Below, one piece after another: positions 35,026-44,022 of a stretch of 64,000 bases of DNA; within the stretch, counting starts at the first letter, position 1, and the number at the start of each line of letters is the position of its first letter. Position numbers and translations under genes: made by a program. The notes beneath the pieces were generated by a model, which was not told the DNA's origin, made no database searches, and was given only the letters and a program-made list of their open reading frames with translations. Origin of the DNA: Butyrivibrio sp. (GTDB lineage Bacteria > Bacillota > Clostridia > Lachnospirales > Lachnospiraceae); the NCBI GenBank assembly GCA_015056495.1, contig SVGC01000006.1, positions 1 through 64,000 of the forward strand, given 5' to 3'.

Positions 35026-35809
35026 GATAATCGATGAAGAGAATCATATAGATATTGGTACATTACTATACTTTGAAAGAAAAAAAATATTTATAATTGA
35101 ACTAATGGATAATCTTGATGAATGGACTGCACCACTTATTTTTTCTAATTTTGTTACAAGGGGTATATATACTATTCAAAGAGAATTCAGTAAAATGTGG
35201 GTAAATGAAAGAATAATCCCCAGTGGCAGACAAAATATCGGATCAATATTGAAAAATCATAAATTACAATCATATGATGAAATGAAATTTCTTGAATTAT
35301 CGAATGGACGATGCTCTCAGGATAGTATGTATATTAAGAAAATAGAGCTACTTCCAGGATATGTACAAAAAAGAAATCTCAAAAACCTAATAGATTGTGT
35401 CGCATTGGATAATAATGAACTGCTATGTTTTTTTTATGATGATACAGTAAAGAAAATCAATATGGATTCGCTTCTCTCAGTAGAAGGCGTTGATAAAGTA
35501 TTAGAAAATAAAAGACTTTTCAATTCTTGCCAAGTTGGTGTTGGCGGATACTACATAACTTTTGATGATTCGATAGACATTCCTGCACAGATTTTATATG
35601 AAAAAGGGAAAAAAATTCCGCTTTCTTACAAGGATTTTATAAGCTTTGTCAGTTCAAATATTATTGATACGGCAGATGCTTGTGAGGTTCTTGAATGTTC
35701 TAGACAAAACATATCATACATGGTCAAACGTAACCAGCTAGCGCCATTAAAAGAAAATGTTAAAGGAAACCTGTTCCTAAAAGGAGATATAGTTAAATAC
35801 GAGCCATGA
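35012..35809 (+). CDS. Hypothetical protein with C-terminal MerR/excisionase-type HTH
   Basis: A 265-residue protein coupled to the kinase gene (14-nt overlap, GAAAGG upstream of ATG 35012). The N-terminal 210 residues have no motif I recognise. The last 45 residues read DTADACEVLECSRQNISYMV and then LAPLKENVKGNLFLKGDIV, the layout of the HTH_17/excisionase domain: helix-turn-helix, a short wing and a strand. It is the best candidate to bind the palindromes at 34123-34187 and to control or neutralise the kinase. Unlike HipB, the HTH is C-terminal and of a different class. Its last base pairs overlap the sfsA start by 4 nt. Confidence 0.6.
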   Translation: MKIFEIIDEENHIDIGTLLYFERKKIFIIELMDNLDEWTAPLIFSNFVTRGIYTIQREFSKMWVNERIIPSGRQNIGSILKNHKLQSYDEMKFLELSNGRCSQDSMYIKKIELLPGYVQKRNLKNLIDCVALDNNELLCFFYDDTVKKINMDSLLSVEGVDKVLENKRLFNSCQVGVGGYYITFDDSIDIPAQILYEKGKKIPLSYKDFISFVSSNIIDTADACEVLECSRQNISYMVKRNQLAPLKENVKGNLFLKGDIVKYEP

Positions 35810-36483
35810 AGTACAATAGTGTTATTCCGGCAAAATTCATATCAAGGCCTAATCGTTTTATCGCTAAAGTGGAAGTAGACGGCACAGAACTGACAGTCCA
35901 TGTCAAAAACACTGGAAGATGCAGAGAACTGCTGATTCCTGGCTGCAGGGTCTACCTTGAAAAAGCGGATAACCCTGAGCGGAAAACGCCCTATGACCTC
36001 ATTGCAGTGGAGCATGATGGAAGGATCATAAATATTGATTCTCAGGCGCCCAACAAGGTGGTCAAGGAATGGCTTGAAAGTCAGGGACAATATGACTTTA
36101 TTAAGCCTGAATATAAATATGGCAATTCCAGGATAGATTTTTACATGGAAAAAGAAGATACCAAATACCTTATGGAAGTGAAAGGGTGTACACTTTTTAT
36201 AGATGGCATAGGATATTTTCCTGATGCACCAACAGAGCGCGGAGCCAAGCACCTAAGGGAACTAGCCGCAGCTGTGAAAAAAGGTTATAAGACAAGAGTA
36301 GCCTTTGTTATACAGGGCGAAGGAATATCTGAAGTGCGTCCTAACACTGATACAGATCCTGAATTTGCTAAAGCTTTTGAAGATGCCAGGGCAGCAGGTG
36401 TAGAAGTTGTTTTTTACAAATGCAGAGTAACAGCTGATAGCCTGTGCATAGACTCAGAAGAAGTCTGCTCAAGCATAGGATAA
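35806..36483 (+). CDS. sfsA: SfsA family DNA/RNA nuclease-like protein
   Basis: A 225-residue homologue of sugar fermentation stimulation protein A. Family blocks present are RPNRFIAKVEVDG, HVKNTGRCRELL, DSQAPNKVV and the PD-(D/E)XK-like core EYKYGNSRIDFYM with YLMEVKGCTL (Asp, Glu and Lys of the nuclease site), then FPDAPTERGAKHLREL. In E. coli the protein was linked to maltose metabolism and binds DNA; its real activity is unclear. Length is normal. The ATG overlaps the stop of the HTH gene (ATGA), so it is translationally coupled to the kinase/HTH module although it is a widespread housekeeping-type gene. Confidence 0.95.
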   Translation: MKYNSVIPAKFISRPNRFIAKVEVDGTELTVHVKNTGRCRELLIPGCRVYLEKADNPERKTPYDLIAVEHDGRIINIDSQAPNKVVKEWLESQGQYDFIKPEYKYGNSRIDFYMEKEDTKYLMEVKGCTLFIDGIGYFPDAPTERGAKHLRELAAAVKKGYKTRVAFVIQGEGISEVRPNTDTDPEFAKAFEDARAAGVEVVFYKCRVTADSLCIDSEEVCSSIG

Positions 36484-36523
36484 TAGCTTACGGAAGAAAA
36501 AAGACATAATAAGAGGTATTACC

Positions 36524-37645
36524 ATGTTCAATAAATCAGATATATCAAGAAATCAATGCCAGCTCTTTGGCGGTCAGGCCAAACTTGGCTACGACTGGTG
36601 GTGGCATTCATTTACAGCAATAGACAGCGAGAGTGGAGAGGAAAAGCCATTTTTTCTGGAATTCTTTGTATGCAATCCTGCCAGTGGACAGAATAAACCG
36701 GTATTTGGACAGCTTCCTGCTAATCAGGAAAAAGGCATCAGACCATCCTATCTCATGATCAAAGCAGGTACATGGGGCGAGGATGCCAGACAGATCCATA
36801 ATTTCTACGGTTGGAATGAAATAACTGTGGATATGAACGTTCCTTTTAGTGTAAAAGCAGGACAGTGCTACCTTTCAGAGGATAAGACCTGGGGAAAAGT
36901 GTCTCTTTCCAAGGAAGAAGCAGAAAGCCATCCTGAATACATGAGCTCTTATGGAGAAATCAGTTGGAACCTGACTATAGATAAAAAAATTGCATTTAAC
37001 GTAGGATACGGAGCAAGCTCCCTTTTTAGAAAAATACAGGCCTTTGAGATGTTCTGGCACGCAGAAGGCATGAAGAGTGCATATTCTGGAGAGGTCTTCT
37101 ACAACGGCCACAGATACAACGTTATTCCTGACAAATGTTATGGATATGCTGATAAAAACTGGGGAAAAGATTTTACATCACCATGGGTATGGCTCTCATC
37201 CAACAACCTTACCAGCAACATCACAGGCAGAAAGCTTGAAAACAGTGTATTTGACATAGGTGGAGGAAGACCAAAGGTAGGCCCTATAGCCCTTGACAGA
37301 AAACTGTTATCAGCATTCTGGTACGAAGGAAAGCCTTTTGAATTCAATTTTTCCAAGTTTTGGACCTTCACAAAAACAAGCTTTAACAGCACAGAGACCG
37401 AAGATGAGATTATCTGGCATGTTGAGCAGAGTAACCTCACAAGCCGCATGGTCACTGACATTACCTGCAAGAAAAAGGACATGCTCCTTGTAAACTATGA
37501 AGCTCCAAATGGTAAAAAGCTTCATAACCGCCTATGGAACGGAGGAAACGGCATCGGAACAGTCAGACTCTACCATTTTGGCAAACTTATCGATGAGATA
37601 TCCTGCGCCAATGTCGGTTGCGAATATGGCGAATATGATTCCTAA
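36524..37645 (+). CDS. Tocopherol cyclase-like family protein
   Basis: A 373-residue protein with the sequence pattern of the tocopherol cyclase (VTE1-like) family: GYDWWWHSFTAIDSESGEEK near the start, AEGMKSAYSGEVFYNG, and the signature YADKNWGKDFTSPWVWLSS in the middle. No signal peptide or TM helix is evident. Anaerobic Firmicutes make no tocopherol, so the substrate must be something else, perhaps a lipid or isoprenoid; the activity is unknown. It is 40 nt after sfsA with AAGAGG upstream, and an AraC regulator gene follows 65 nt later. Confidence 0.8.
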   Translation: MFNKSDISRNQCQLFGGQAKLGYDWWWHSFTAIDSESGEEKPFFLEFFVCNPASGQNKPVFGQLPANQEKGIRPSYLMIKAGTWGEDARQIHNFYGWNEITVDMNVPFSVKAGQCYLSEDKTWGKVSLSKEEAESHPEYMSSYGEISWNLTIDKKIAFNVGYGASSLFRKIQAFEMFWHAEGMKSAYSGEVFYNGHRYNVIPDKCYGYADKNWGKDFTSPWVWLSSNNLTSNITGRKLENSVFDIGGGRPKVGPIALDRKLLSAFWYEGKPFEFNFSKFWTFTKTSFNSTETEDEIIWHVEQSNLTSRMVTDITCKKKDMLLVNYEAPNGKKLHNRLWNGGNGIGTVRLYHFGKLIDEISCANVGCEYGEYDS

Positions 37646-37710
37646 TTCCCGCCACAATATGTTAAAATATATCTACTTGGGGATGAATTTAGTATTGTGG
37701 GGTACAATAT

Positions 37711-39876
37711 ATGTTTCAGAGTAAGCTTTTTAAAAGAATGTTCTTTAGCTATCTGATAGTCATTGCATCCTGTGTGCTTTTGTACACAGGATTTATTTTA
37801 TTCGAAAACTATCAGATCAGTTCTATGCAGCAGGAAAGAGATAACGAATATACTCTAAGTGAGATATCCGATATCATTGATCAAAGGGTCCTTGATGCGC
37901 AAAATGCGGTTCAGAATCTTCGCTTTTCCTCGTCCATGAAAAATTTGTACATGGCAATTAAACTTGGTACTACCATTGATGCCTACGAATCTCAGCTGAT
38001 CGCATCAGAAATGCGTGGCGCTGTCACTTCACGAGGATTTTCGCTCTATGGAATAACTATTTTTGCCTATAACAGTGAAAAAGCATATTCCAGCAGTGGT
38101 GTCATTTATTTGCCAGATAAGTTCATAAAACCAGAAAATAAGGAACTACCATTTTATTCTGTGGGAACAGTAGTAGATACCTTGGATCTCCAAGGCCAGC
38201 AGTGGTACGCCTTTAACAAGACCAATCTGATTTATTGTGATGAGTATACATACCAATATGGCACTAGTGTCGGTACAATTTGTGTTCTGATGGACATGTC
38301 AGATATTGAAAGTGAGATCAAAAAAGTCTTAGGAACAGAGGAAGGCGTAACAGCTTTTTATAATGGTGAAGAGCTGTTTTCCGTAGGAGATATTTCAGGA
38401 AAAACAGTTTTTACAACAACCTCAAGACAGACCAATACCATTACCTTTGAACTTCATAGCACAGGCACAAGGCTCTTTTCCAATTGGATAGCCATCATGC
38501 CAATATTGATCGTTATTATAGTAGTATCTATGTTCTTCATCTGGCTTGCCTATTGGGAATCCAAGAAATACTACCAGCCTATTGATGAGATAAGCAGACT
38601 TGTCTCACAGGCTCCCGCGGCAGAAAATGATGACGAGCTGTCCAGTATCACTAAAGGAATTGAAAAACTCATTGGTGAGAAAAACAGTTATAGAGAGCAG
38701 ATGCTCACCATAAGCCCCTATGCTGGTGCCGGCATGATGCAGGCGATAGTTAATGGCAAAGAAGATCAGGACAAAATAAGCATCCAGTCAGTTGAAAACT
38801 TTTTGGACCTGAAGCGCCCTTACTATATAGTTTCTGTTGTGAATTTTGCCTACGAAGGCGGCTCAGCTCAGAAGCATGTTCTGAGTCAGGCTGTGGAAAA
38901 CGTCCTTTCCCAGGTAACGGACATGTTTACAACTGAAGAATGCGGCGTCACCTACTATTTTAAAGACATTTTTAATAGTTACCTGATCCTCAATTATGAT
39001 GAGGATGGAGACAAGGACGAGCTGTTTTTTAATATACACAAGACAATTTCTGCCCTTATTGCAACAGACCATTGCGTAGTATCCATGGGCGTTGACAGAC
39101 AGCGTGACGATATTACAGAGTTAAAAGAGGCCTGCGAGAACGCAATGAAGGCATTGGATGGAGTCCTTCGAGATAGCAGGGGCGAGATCTTCTTCCATGA
39201 AGATGGCCAGATTGAAGGCGTCACCTACTATTTTCCGAGTGATTTCAGGATCCGTCTTCAATTGTGTCTGGAAAAAAGAGATCGTATCGGAGTTCACGAA
39301 CTTCTTTTTAGCATATATAAAAAGAATCTCGACTTGGATGCTCCTTCTGAGGTATACAGAGCTCTTTTGGATGAAGTGCACCTGAGTATAATCAAGCAGC
39401 TCCGGGATATGACGCAGCTACGTACAGTGCATCTGAATGTGGACAAGCCAATGGGACTCATAACACTGCAGGAAGCCTTTGATTACTACGATGCAGCCCT
39501 TATATCAGCTATTGACTACCTGGAATCCATGGATGATGCTGCTCAGGAAGATCAGATGCTGGATGAGACCATTGTAAAATATGTGGATGAGAATTTCTGC
39601 AAAGAGGATATATCCCTGCAGAGCCTGTCTGACAGATTTAATGTAAGCAATAAATACATTTTGCTCCTTTTTAAGCACAGGTATTCAACTACATACCTTC
39701 AATACATACAGAATAAAAGGATCGAGATGGCAATTGAACTCATAAAAGAAGGCCGGTTCTCCTTTGCAGATATTGGTACTAAATGCGGTTATGCCAATCA
39801 GCTGACCTTCCGACGTAACTTCAAGAGCATTGTAGGCTGTAACCCTAGTGAATATCTACTTACCAGCCAAAATTGA
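37711..39876 (+). CDS. Two-TM AraC family transcriptional regulator (sugar sensor type)
   Basis: A 721-residue membrane-bound regulator. TM1 lies near residues 11-31, an extracytoplasmic sensor of about 230 residues follows, and TM2 lies near 262-283. A cytoplasmic linker leads to a C-terminal AraC domain (about 620-720) with two helix-turn-helix motifs: LQSLSDRFNVSNKYILLLFK, and FADIGTKCGYANQLTFRRNF with the second recognition helix. This plan is typical of regulators beside LplB/YtcP-type polysaccharide importers in Lachnospiraceae and Paenibacillus. It very likely activates the permease and binding-protein genes downstream in response to an extracellular sugar or a sugar-bound binding protein. 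Confidence 0.93.
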   Translation: MFQSKLFKRMFFSYLIVIASCVLLYTGFILFENYQISSMQQERDNEYTLSEISDIIDQRVLDAQNAVQNLRFSSSMKNLYMAIKLGTTIDAYESQLIASEMRGAVTSRGFSLYGITIFAYNSEKAYSSSGVIYLPDKFIKPENKELPFYSVGTVVDTLDLQGQQWYAFNKTNLIYCDEYTYQYGTSVGTICVLMDMSDIESEIKKVLGTEEGVTAFYNGEELFSVGDISGKTVFTTTSRQTNTITFELHSTGTRLFSNWIAIMPILIVIIVVSMFFIWLAYWESKKYYQPIDEISRLVSQAPAAENDDELSSITKGIEKLIGEKNSYREQMLTISPYAGAGMMQAIVNGKEDQDKISIQSVENFLDLKRPYYIVSVVNFAYEGGSAQKHVLSQAVENVLSQVTDMFTTEECGVTYYFKDIFNSYLILNYDEDGDKDELFFNIHKTISALIATDHCVVSMGVDRQRDDITELKEACENAMKALDGVLRDSRGEIFFHEDGQIEGVTYYFPSDFRIRLQLCLEKRDRIGVHELLFSIYKKNLDLDAPSEVYRALLDEVHLSIIKQLRDMTQLRTVHLNVDKPMGLITLQEAFDYYDAALISAIDYLESMDDAAQEDQMLDETIVKYVDENFCKEDISLQSLSDRFNVSNKYILLLFKHRYSTTYLQYIQNKRIEMAIELIKEGRFSFADIGTKCGYANQLTFRRNFKSIVGCNPSEYLLTSQN

Positions 39877-40079
39877 ACCATGGGTTCAAAAATGATGCAT
39901 GAAAAAAATGAACTATTTTGAAAGTGGCGTGTTCTTTGGAATGCGTCATTTTTTTCTGGCAAAAATGATGGAAATTAATGAAACTTATTTTTCATTCCTC
40001 AATAGAATATGATTAGTGTGTCAGCAGCAAGAACTGATTTCTGTTAGAAGTCACAAGAATTATTAAATTGGAGGAGTAT

Positions 40080-41045
40080 ATGAAAAGGGGTAATCAAAAC
40101 AAAAATAAAAGTCTAATAATTCCCCAGAAAAAACTGACATTAAAACAACTGATATTCAGAGATAGATTTCTTTTACTTATGATGTTACCAGTTGTGATCT
40201 ACTATCTTGTCTTTTGTTACTTTCCAATGACCGGAATAGTCATGGCATTTAATCAGTACAAGATAGGCTCAGGACTCATGGGTATATTTACCAGCGAATG
40301 GGTTGGTTTTAAATGGTTCAATCAGTTTTTTAGTTCAGTATATTTATGGAGACTTGTAAGGAATACATTCCTATTATCATTCTATTCACTGATATTTGGA
40401 TTTCCTATTCCAATACTGTTTGCTATAGCAGTAACACAGGTAACAAATAAGAAACTACAGAAGTCAATTCAGGTATGCACCTACTTACCATACTTCATCT
40501 CAACTGTTGTAGTTTGTGGTATGATCAACAATTTCCTGTCACCTTCAGGAGGTATCATCAATCAGCTCCTAAACAAAATAGGAATTGAGAGTATCAACTT
40601 CATGAACTTGCCGGAGTGGTTCAGACCAATATATGTAATTTCTGGTTCATGGCAGTCCTTTGGCTTTAACTCCATTATATTTGTGGCAGCTATCATGGGA
40701 ATCTCACCGGATCTCTATGAAGCCATGAAGGTAGATGGTGCCAACAGAAGACAGATCATCTGGCATCTGATACTTCCTTCCATCAAGCCGACTATCATAC
40801 TCTTACTGATCATGACACTGGGAAGCATGATGAGCGTTGGATTTGAAAAAGTGTATCTTTTATACAATACAGCAGTTTATGAAACTGCAGACGTAATCCA
40901 GACATACGTGTACAGACAAGGTATCCAGAGCAATAACTACAGCTACGCGGCAGCAGTCGGTCTTTTTAATTCAGTGATCAATTTTGCAATAGTATTTATC
41001 GCCAATAGATTTAGCCGAAAGCTTTCGGATACAGCAATATGGTGA
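40080..41045 (+). CDS. Sugar ABC transporter permease (LplB type)
   Basis: A 321-residue inner-membrane permease with six TM helices, an N-terminal basic tail and the EAA loop EAMKVDGANRRQIIWHLILP that docks to the ATPase. Family features YLVFCYFPMTGIVMAFNQYK and GINNFL-like segments place it with LplB/YteP permeases for aldouronates and other complex oligosaccharides. The frame begins at TTG 40068, but ATG 40080 follows GGAGGA at 40070-40075 and is the better start. The upstream gap (39877-40079) has a TAGAAT at 40003-40008 without a good -35, as expected for an activator-dependent promoter. Confidence 0.93.
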   Translation: MKRGNQNKNKSLIIPQKKLTLKQLIFRDRFLLLMMLPVVIYYLVFCYFPMTGIVMAFNQYKIGSGLMGIFTSEWVGFKWFNQFFSSVYLWRLVRNTFLLSFYSLIFGFPIPILFAIAVTQVTNKKLQKSIQVCTYLPYFISTVVVCGMINNFLSPSGGIINQLLNKIGIESINFMNLPEWFRPIYVISGSWQSFGFNSIIFVAAIMGISPDLYEAMKVDGANRRQIIWHLILPSIKPTIILLLIMTLGSMMSVGFEKVYLLYNTAVYETADVIQTYVYRQGIQSNNYSYAAAVGLFNSVINFAIVFIANRFSRKLSDTAIW

Positions 41046-41060
41046 TAGGGGAGTGGGCAT

Positions 41061-41951
41061 ATGATAAAGAGAATTAAGAACAGCACCTTTGGAGATATAC
41101 TTTTTGACCTGCTCATAGCTATATTCCTGATCTTGGCAGTTGTTATCTGTGTATATCCATTCATCTACGTAGTGAGCGTATCCATCAGCTCAGGAGAAGC
41201 AGTTAACAAGGGACTGGTCACTTTTTTGCCTGTAGATCTAAGCTTTGATGCACTGGTCACAGTATTTAATTACGACCTGTTATGGACAGCATACGGCAAT
41301 ACCCTTTTTTACACAGTAGTTGGAACTTTTTTAAATGTAATATTTACTTGCCTTGCAGCCTACCCATTATCCAGAAAAAGATTTTTCCTAAGGAAACAAA
41401 TGAATTTCCTTTTGGCATTTACAATGTATTTTTCAGGTGGACTGATACCAATCTATATAGTTGTGACCAAGCTTGGACTCTATAATTCCAGATGGGCCAT
41501 GATCTTGCCGGTATTGGTAAGTGCCTACAATGTCATGATATGCAGGTCAGCTTTTGAATCCATATCAGAAGAACTCTTTGAAGAGGCAGCCATAGAAGGC
41601 GCCAATGATATCTATATCATGACCAAGATAGCAGTTCCGCTGATCAAGCCAACACTTGCAGTGCTGACCTTGTACTATGCAGTGGCAAGATACAATGACT
41701 TCTTCAATGCCATGCTGTACATAAGCGACAAAAGCAAGGAGCCACTTCAGATATTCCTTAGAAGGATACTGTTACAGGCTTCCATGGAGATCACTCAGAC
41801 CACTAATGTTTCAATGGCAGCAGCAAGTCAGTCAACTATCCAGGTACGATATGTATGTATCGTTGTGGCAGTGGTTCCGATCATGCTGGTAGTTCCTTTC
41901 GTACAGAAATATCTCGTTCAGGGAACCATGCTTGGTGCTGTAAAGGGATGA
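41061..41951 (+). CDS. Carbohydrate ABC transporter permease (YtcP type)
   Basis: The second permease of the importer, 296 residues with six TM helices. The EAA loop is EEAAIEGANDIYIMTKIAVP. It starts 15 nt after the first permease with GGGGAG upstream. Together the two form the heterodimeric channel. The long C-terminal extension after the EAA loop (YISDKSKEPLQIFLRRILLQ and beyond) is typical of the YtcP branch. Confidence 0.93.
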   Translation: MIKRIKNSTFGDILFDLLIAIFLILAVVICVYPFIYVVSVSISSGEAVNKGLVTFLPVDLSFDALVTVFNYDLLWTAYGNTLFYTVVGTFLNVIFTCLAAYPLSRKRFFLRKQMNFLLAFTMYFSGGLIPIYIVVTKLGLYNSRWAMILPVLVSAYNVMICRSAFESISEELFEEAAIEGANDIYIMTKIAVPLIKPTLAVLTLYYAVARYNDFFNAMLYISDKSKEPLQIFLRRILLQASMEITQTTNVSMAAASQSTIQVRYVCIVVAVVPIMLVVPFVQKYLVQGTMLGAVKG

Positions 41952-41965
41952 TAATAAAGAGAAAA

Positions 41966-42037
41966 TGAGTCACCGGGGACGTATCAGATTGACTCATTGT
42001 GCACAATGAGTCAATTTGATACGTCCCCAGTGACTCA
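41966..42037. repeat. 72-nt near-perfect palindrome (REP-like) between permease and binding-protein genes
   Basis: Two 36-nt arms pair with only one mismatch and one G-T pair, with no loop (centre between 42001 and 42002). It includes GTCACCGGGGACGTATCA on one arm. Such GGGGACG-containing palindromes resemble REP elements of REP-associated tyrosine transposases in Firmicutes (from memory). In the mRNA it would make a very stable hairpin immediately before the binding-protein ribosome binding site at 42050. Confidence 0.9.
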
Positions 42038-42062
42038 CTTTAAACAAAAAAGGAGGATTTAT

Positions 42063-43718
42063 ATGAAAAGGAAAAAGTTACTTGCATTAACACTGGTTGC
42101 AGCAATAGCTGTAGGCGCCGTAACAGGTTGTGGTAGTTCCTCAGATACAGGTTCTACATCAACAGATACGCAGACAGCCCAGACAGAGACAGCTACATCG
42201 GGAGATGCTGCTCAGACAACAGCCCAGGCAGATTCTACAGGATATGTCTATGAGGGAACAGCGCCTATCACACAGGAAGAGGGCAAATCGCTTAAGATCC
42301 TTGCTGAGACATCCAATTATTCCAATGTTGATATAGCAAGCGCAAGAATTGTTACAACAGTAGTTGAGCAGTCTGGAGTAGACGTAGAGTGGCAGCTGCT
42401 TGACTATAATAGCTATCAGGATGCTGCTACACCAATGCTTACATCCGGTAATGTGGATGCTGATATCGTGTTACTTCCTGATCAGGATACCAATCAGACA
42501 TATATCAAGTCAGGACTTTTTGCACCACTTGATGAGCATTTTGATTCAATGCCAAACTTTACAGCATGGCTGGACGCTAACCCTGTTATCAAAGCTGAGA
42601 TAACTGCAGAAGACGGACATATCTACTACGTTCCGGGAACCAATGTTGGTAAGGATTATCAACCTTGCCTTATGTACAACCAGGTATGGCTGGATAAAGC
42701 AGGAGTTGAAGCTCCAGAGACTCTGGATGAATTTGTAGAACTTCTTAGATATTTCAAAGAAAATGACATGAATGATAATGGCGATACTACTGATGAGATT
42801 CCTATGAGTATCATGAGTGCATTCCTGCCATACATGTTTGGACCAGCCTTTGGTCTTGACCTTGTAAGTGGATTCCAGGCAGATGAAGCTGGAAATGTAA
42901 CTTATGCGTATGCTGATTCAGTTAATTACAAAAAATATCTTGAATTCCTGAATGGCTTATATGAAGAAGGTCTTCTTGAAGTAGAATATACATCTCTTGA
43001 CAGAGATCAGGTAATTGCAAGAATTTCTAATGATCTCACAGGTGTTGCATATGACTTTAGCTGGGCTATGTCAATGATGTATTCCAACGTACTTCCATAT
43101 TATGATGGAACAGCAGCTACAGCATTTGTTGGAGCTAAGCCTCTTTCAGGTGAGTATGAAGGCTATTATGTAGGCAGAGTAGAGCTTGGAAATATGTTTG
43201 GTGTCAGCTCATCATCTTCAGATATTGATCTTGCCTGCAAATTCCTTGATTATGCTATGAGTGATGCATGTCAGGAACTGTATCAGTGGGGTATCCTTGG
43301 AGAGAGCTATGAAGTAGATGACAGCGGAAACAAGTATTTCACAGAACAGGGACAGGACAATGACTGGCTCCAGCAACTTGGTATCAACCCATCATTTGTA
43401 TTTCCTGCACAGCAGTCTGTAGAAGCTACAGATATTCTTGTTGCTGACTGGCACGCAGAGTGCAACGCAGAGCTTCGCCAGTATGTTGTTGATCCATGGC
43501 CATTCATCTATTCAACAACTGATGAGTCGGATGTAGTAAACACATACATGACAGATATCCAGACTCTGGTTGATGAAAATGCTACAGCCTTTGTAACAGG
43601 CAACCGTTCACTGGATGAATTTGATACATACATCAATGAGCTCAATGCAATCTGCCTTGGAGATGTACTTACAGTTAAGCAGGCTCAGTATGACAGATAT
43701 AAGGCTGCACTGGAGTAA
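42063..43718 (+). CDS. Extracellular sugar-binding lipoprotein of the ABC importer
   Basis: A 551-residue family 1 solute-binding protein of the LplA type. The signal is a basic MKRKK, a hydrophobic core and lipobox VTGC with Cys23 as lipidated residue. A Thr/Ser/Gln-rich linker of about 40 residues follows, then the bilobed domain. PGTNVGKDYQPCLMYNQVWL and the C-terminal FVTGNRSLDEFDTYINEL are typical of this group. The longest frame opens at 41997 inside the palindrome; ATG 42063 with AAGGAGG upstream is the real start. Substrate probably an oligosaccharide. A strong terminator follows. Confidence 0.93.
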   Translation: MKRKKLLALTLVAAIAVGAVTGCGSSSDTGSTSTDTQTAQTETATSGDAAQTTAQADSTGYVYEGTAPITQEEGKSLKILAETSNYSNVDIASARIVTTVVEQSGVDVEWQLLDYNSYQDAATPMLTSGNVDADIVLLPDQDTNQTYIKSGLFAPLDEHFDSMPNFTAWLDANPVIKAEITAEDGHIYYVPGTNVGKDYQPCLMYNQVWLDKAGVEAPETLDEFVELLRYFKENDMNDNGDTTDEIPMSIMSAFLPYMFGPAFGLDLVSGFQADEAGNVTYAYADSVNYKKYLEFLNGLYEEGLLEVEYTSLDRDQVIARISNDLTGVAYDFSWAMSMMYSNVLPYYDGTAATAFVGAKPLSGEYEGYYVGRVELGNMFGVSSSSSDIDLACKFLDYAMSDACQELYQWGILGESYEVDDSGNKYFTEQGQDNDWLQQLGINPSFVFPAQQSVEATDILVADWHAECNAELRQYVVDPWPFIYSTTDESDVVNTYMTDIQTLVDENATAFVTGNRSLDEFDTYINELNAICLGDVLTVKQAQYDRYKAALE

Positions 43719-43779
43719 TAATACATTTAGAACTACTATTACAAATACGCCCCATAATTGCATTTATATAATTTAAAAT

Positions 43780-43831
43780 AACACCTCGAACTCGTAAAGA
43801 TCACATTGCTGATGAGTTCGAGGTGTTCTTT
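43780..43831 (+). terminator. Intrinsic terminator after the sugar importer operon
   Basis: A perfect 14-bp stem (43780-43793 with 43814-43827), a 20-nt loop, then TCTTTCTTT. Confidence 0.85.
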
Positions 43832-44022
43832 CTTTATAATGCCGCAAAAAAATTAAGATATTTTTAGATAAAATTCAGTATAGTTTAACAGGGAGTTTAG
43901 TCTGAAACGATATTATTAACCATATGAGAATGATGGGGTACCGGCGGTAAAAATGAAAAATAGTTAGTTTTTATTTTTTACTCAGGTAATCATATGATCA
44001 AATAAATCATGGAGTTAATAAT
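43832..44022 (+). promoter_or_regulatory. Leader region of the giant surface protein gene
   Basis: About 190 nt with no frame. TATAGT at 43879-43884 is a candidate -10 with a poor -35, and GGAG lies 8 nt before ATG 44023. Between them is a T-rich stretch with no recognised RNA element. Confidence 0.4.

Noticed and set aside
41997-42062. N-terminal extension of the sugar-binding protein beginning in the palindrome
   Set aside because: A strong ribosome binding site and a standard lipoprotein signal start at ATG 42063; the upstream codons are derived from the palindrome.
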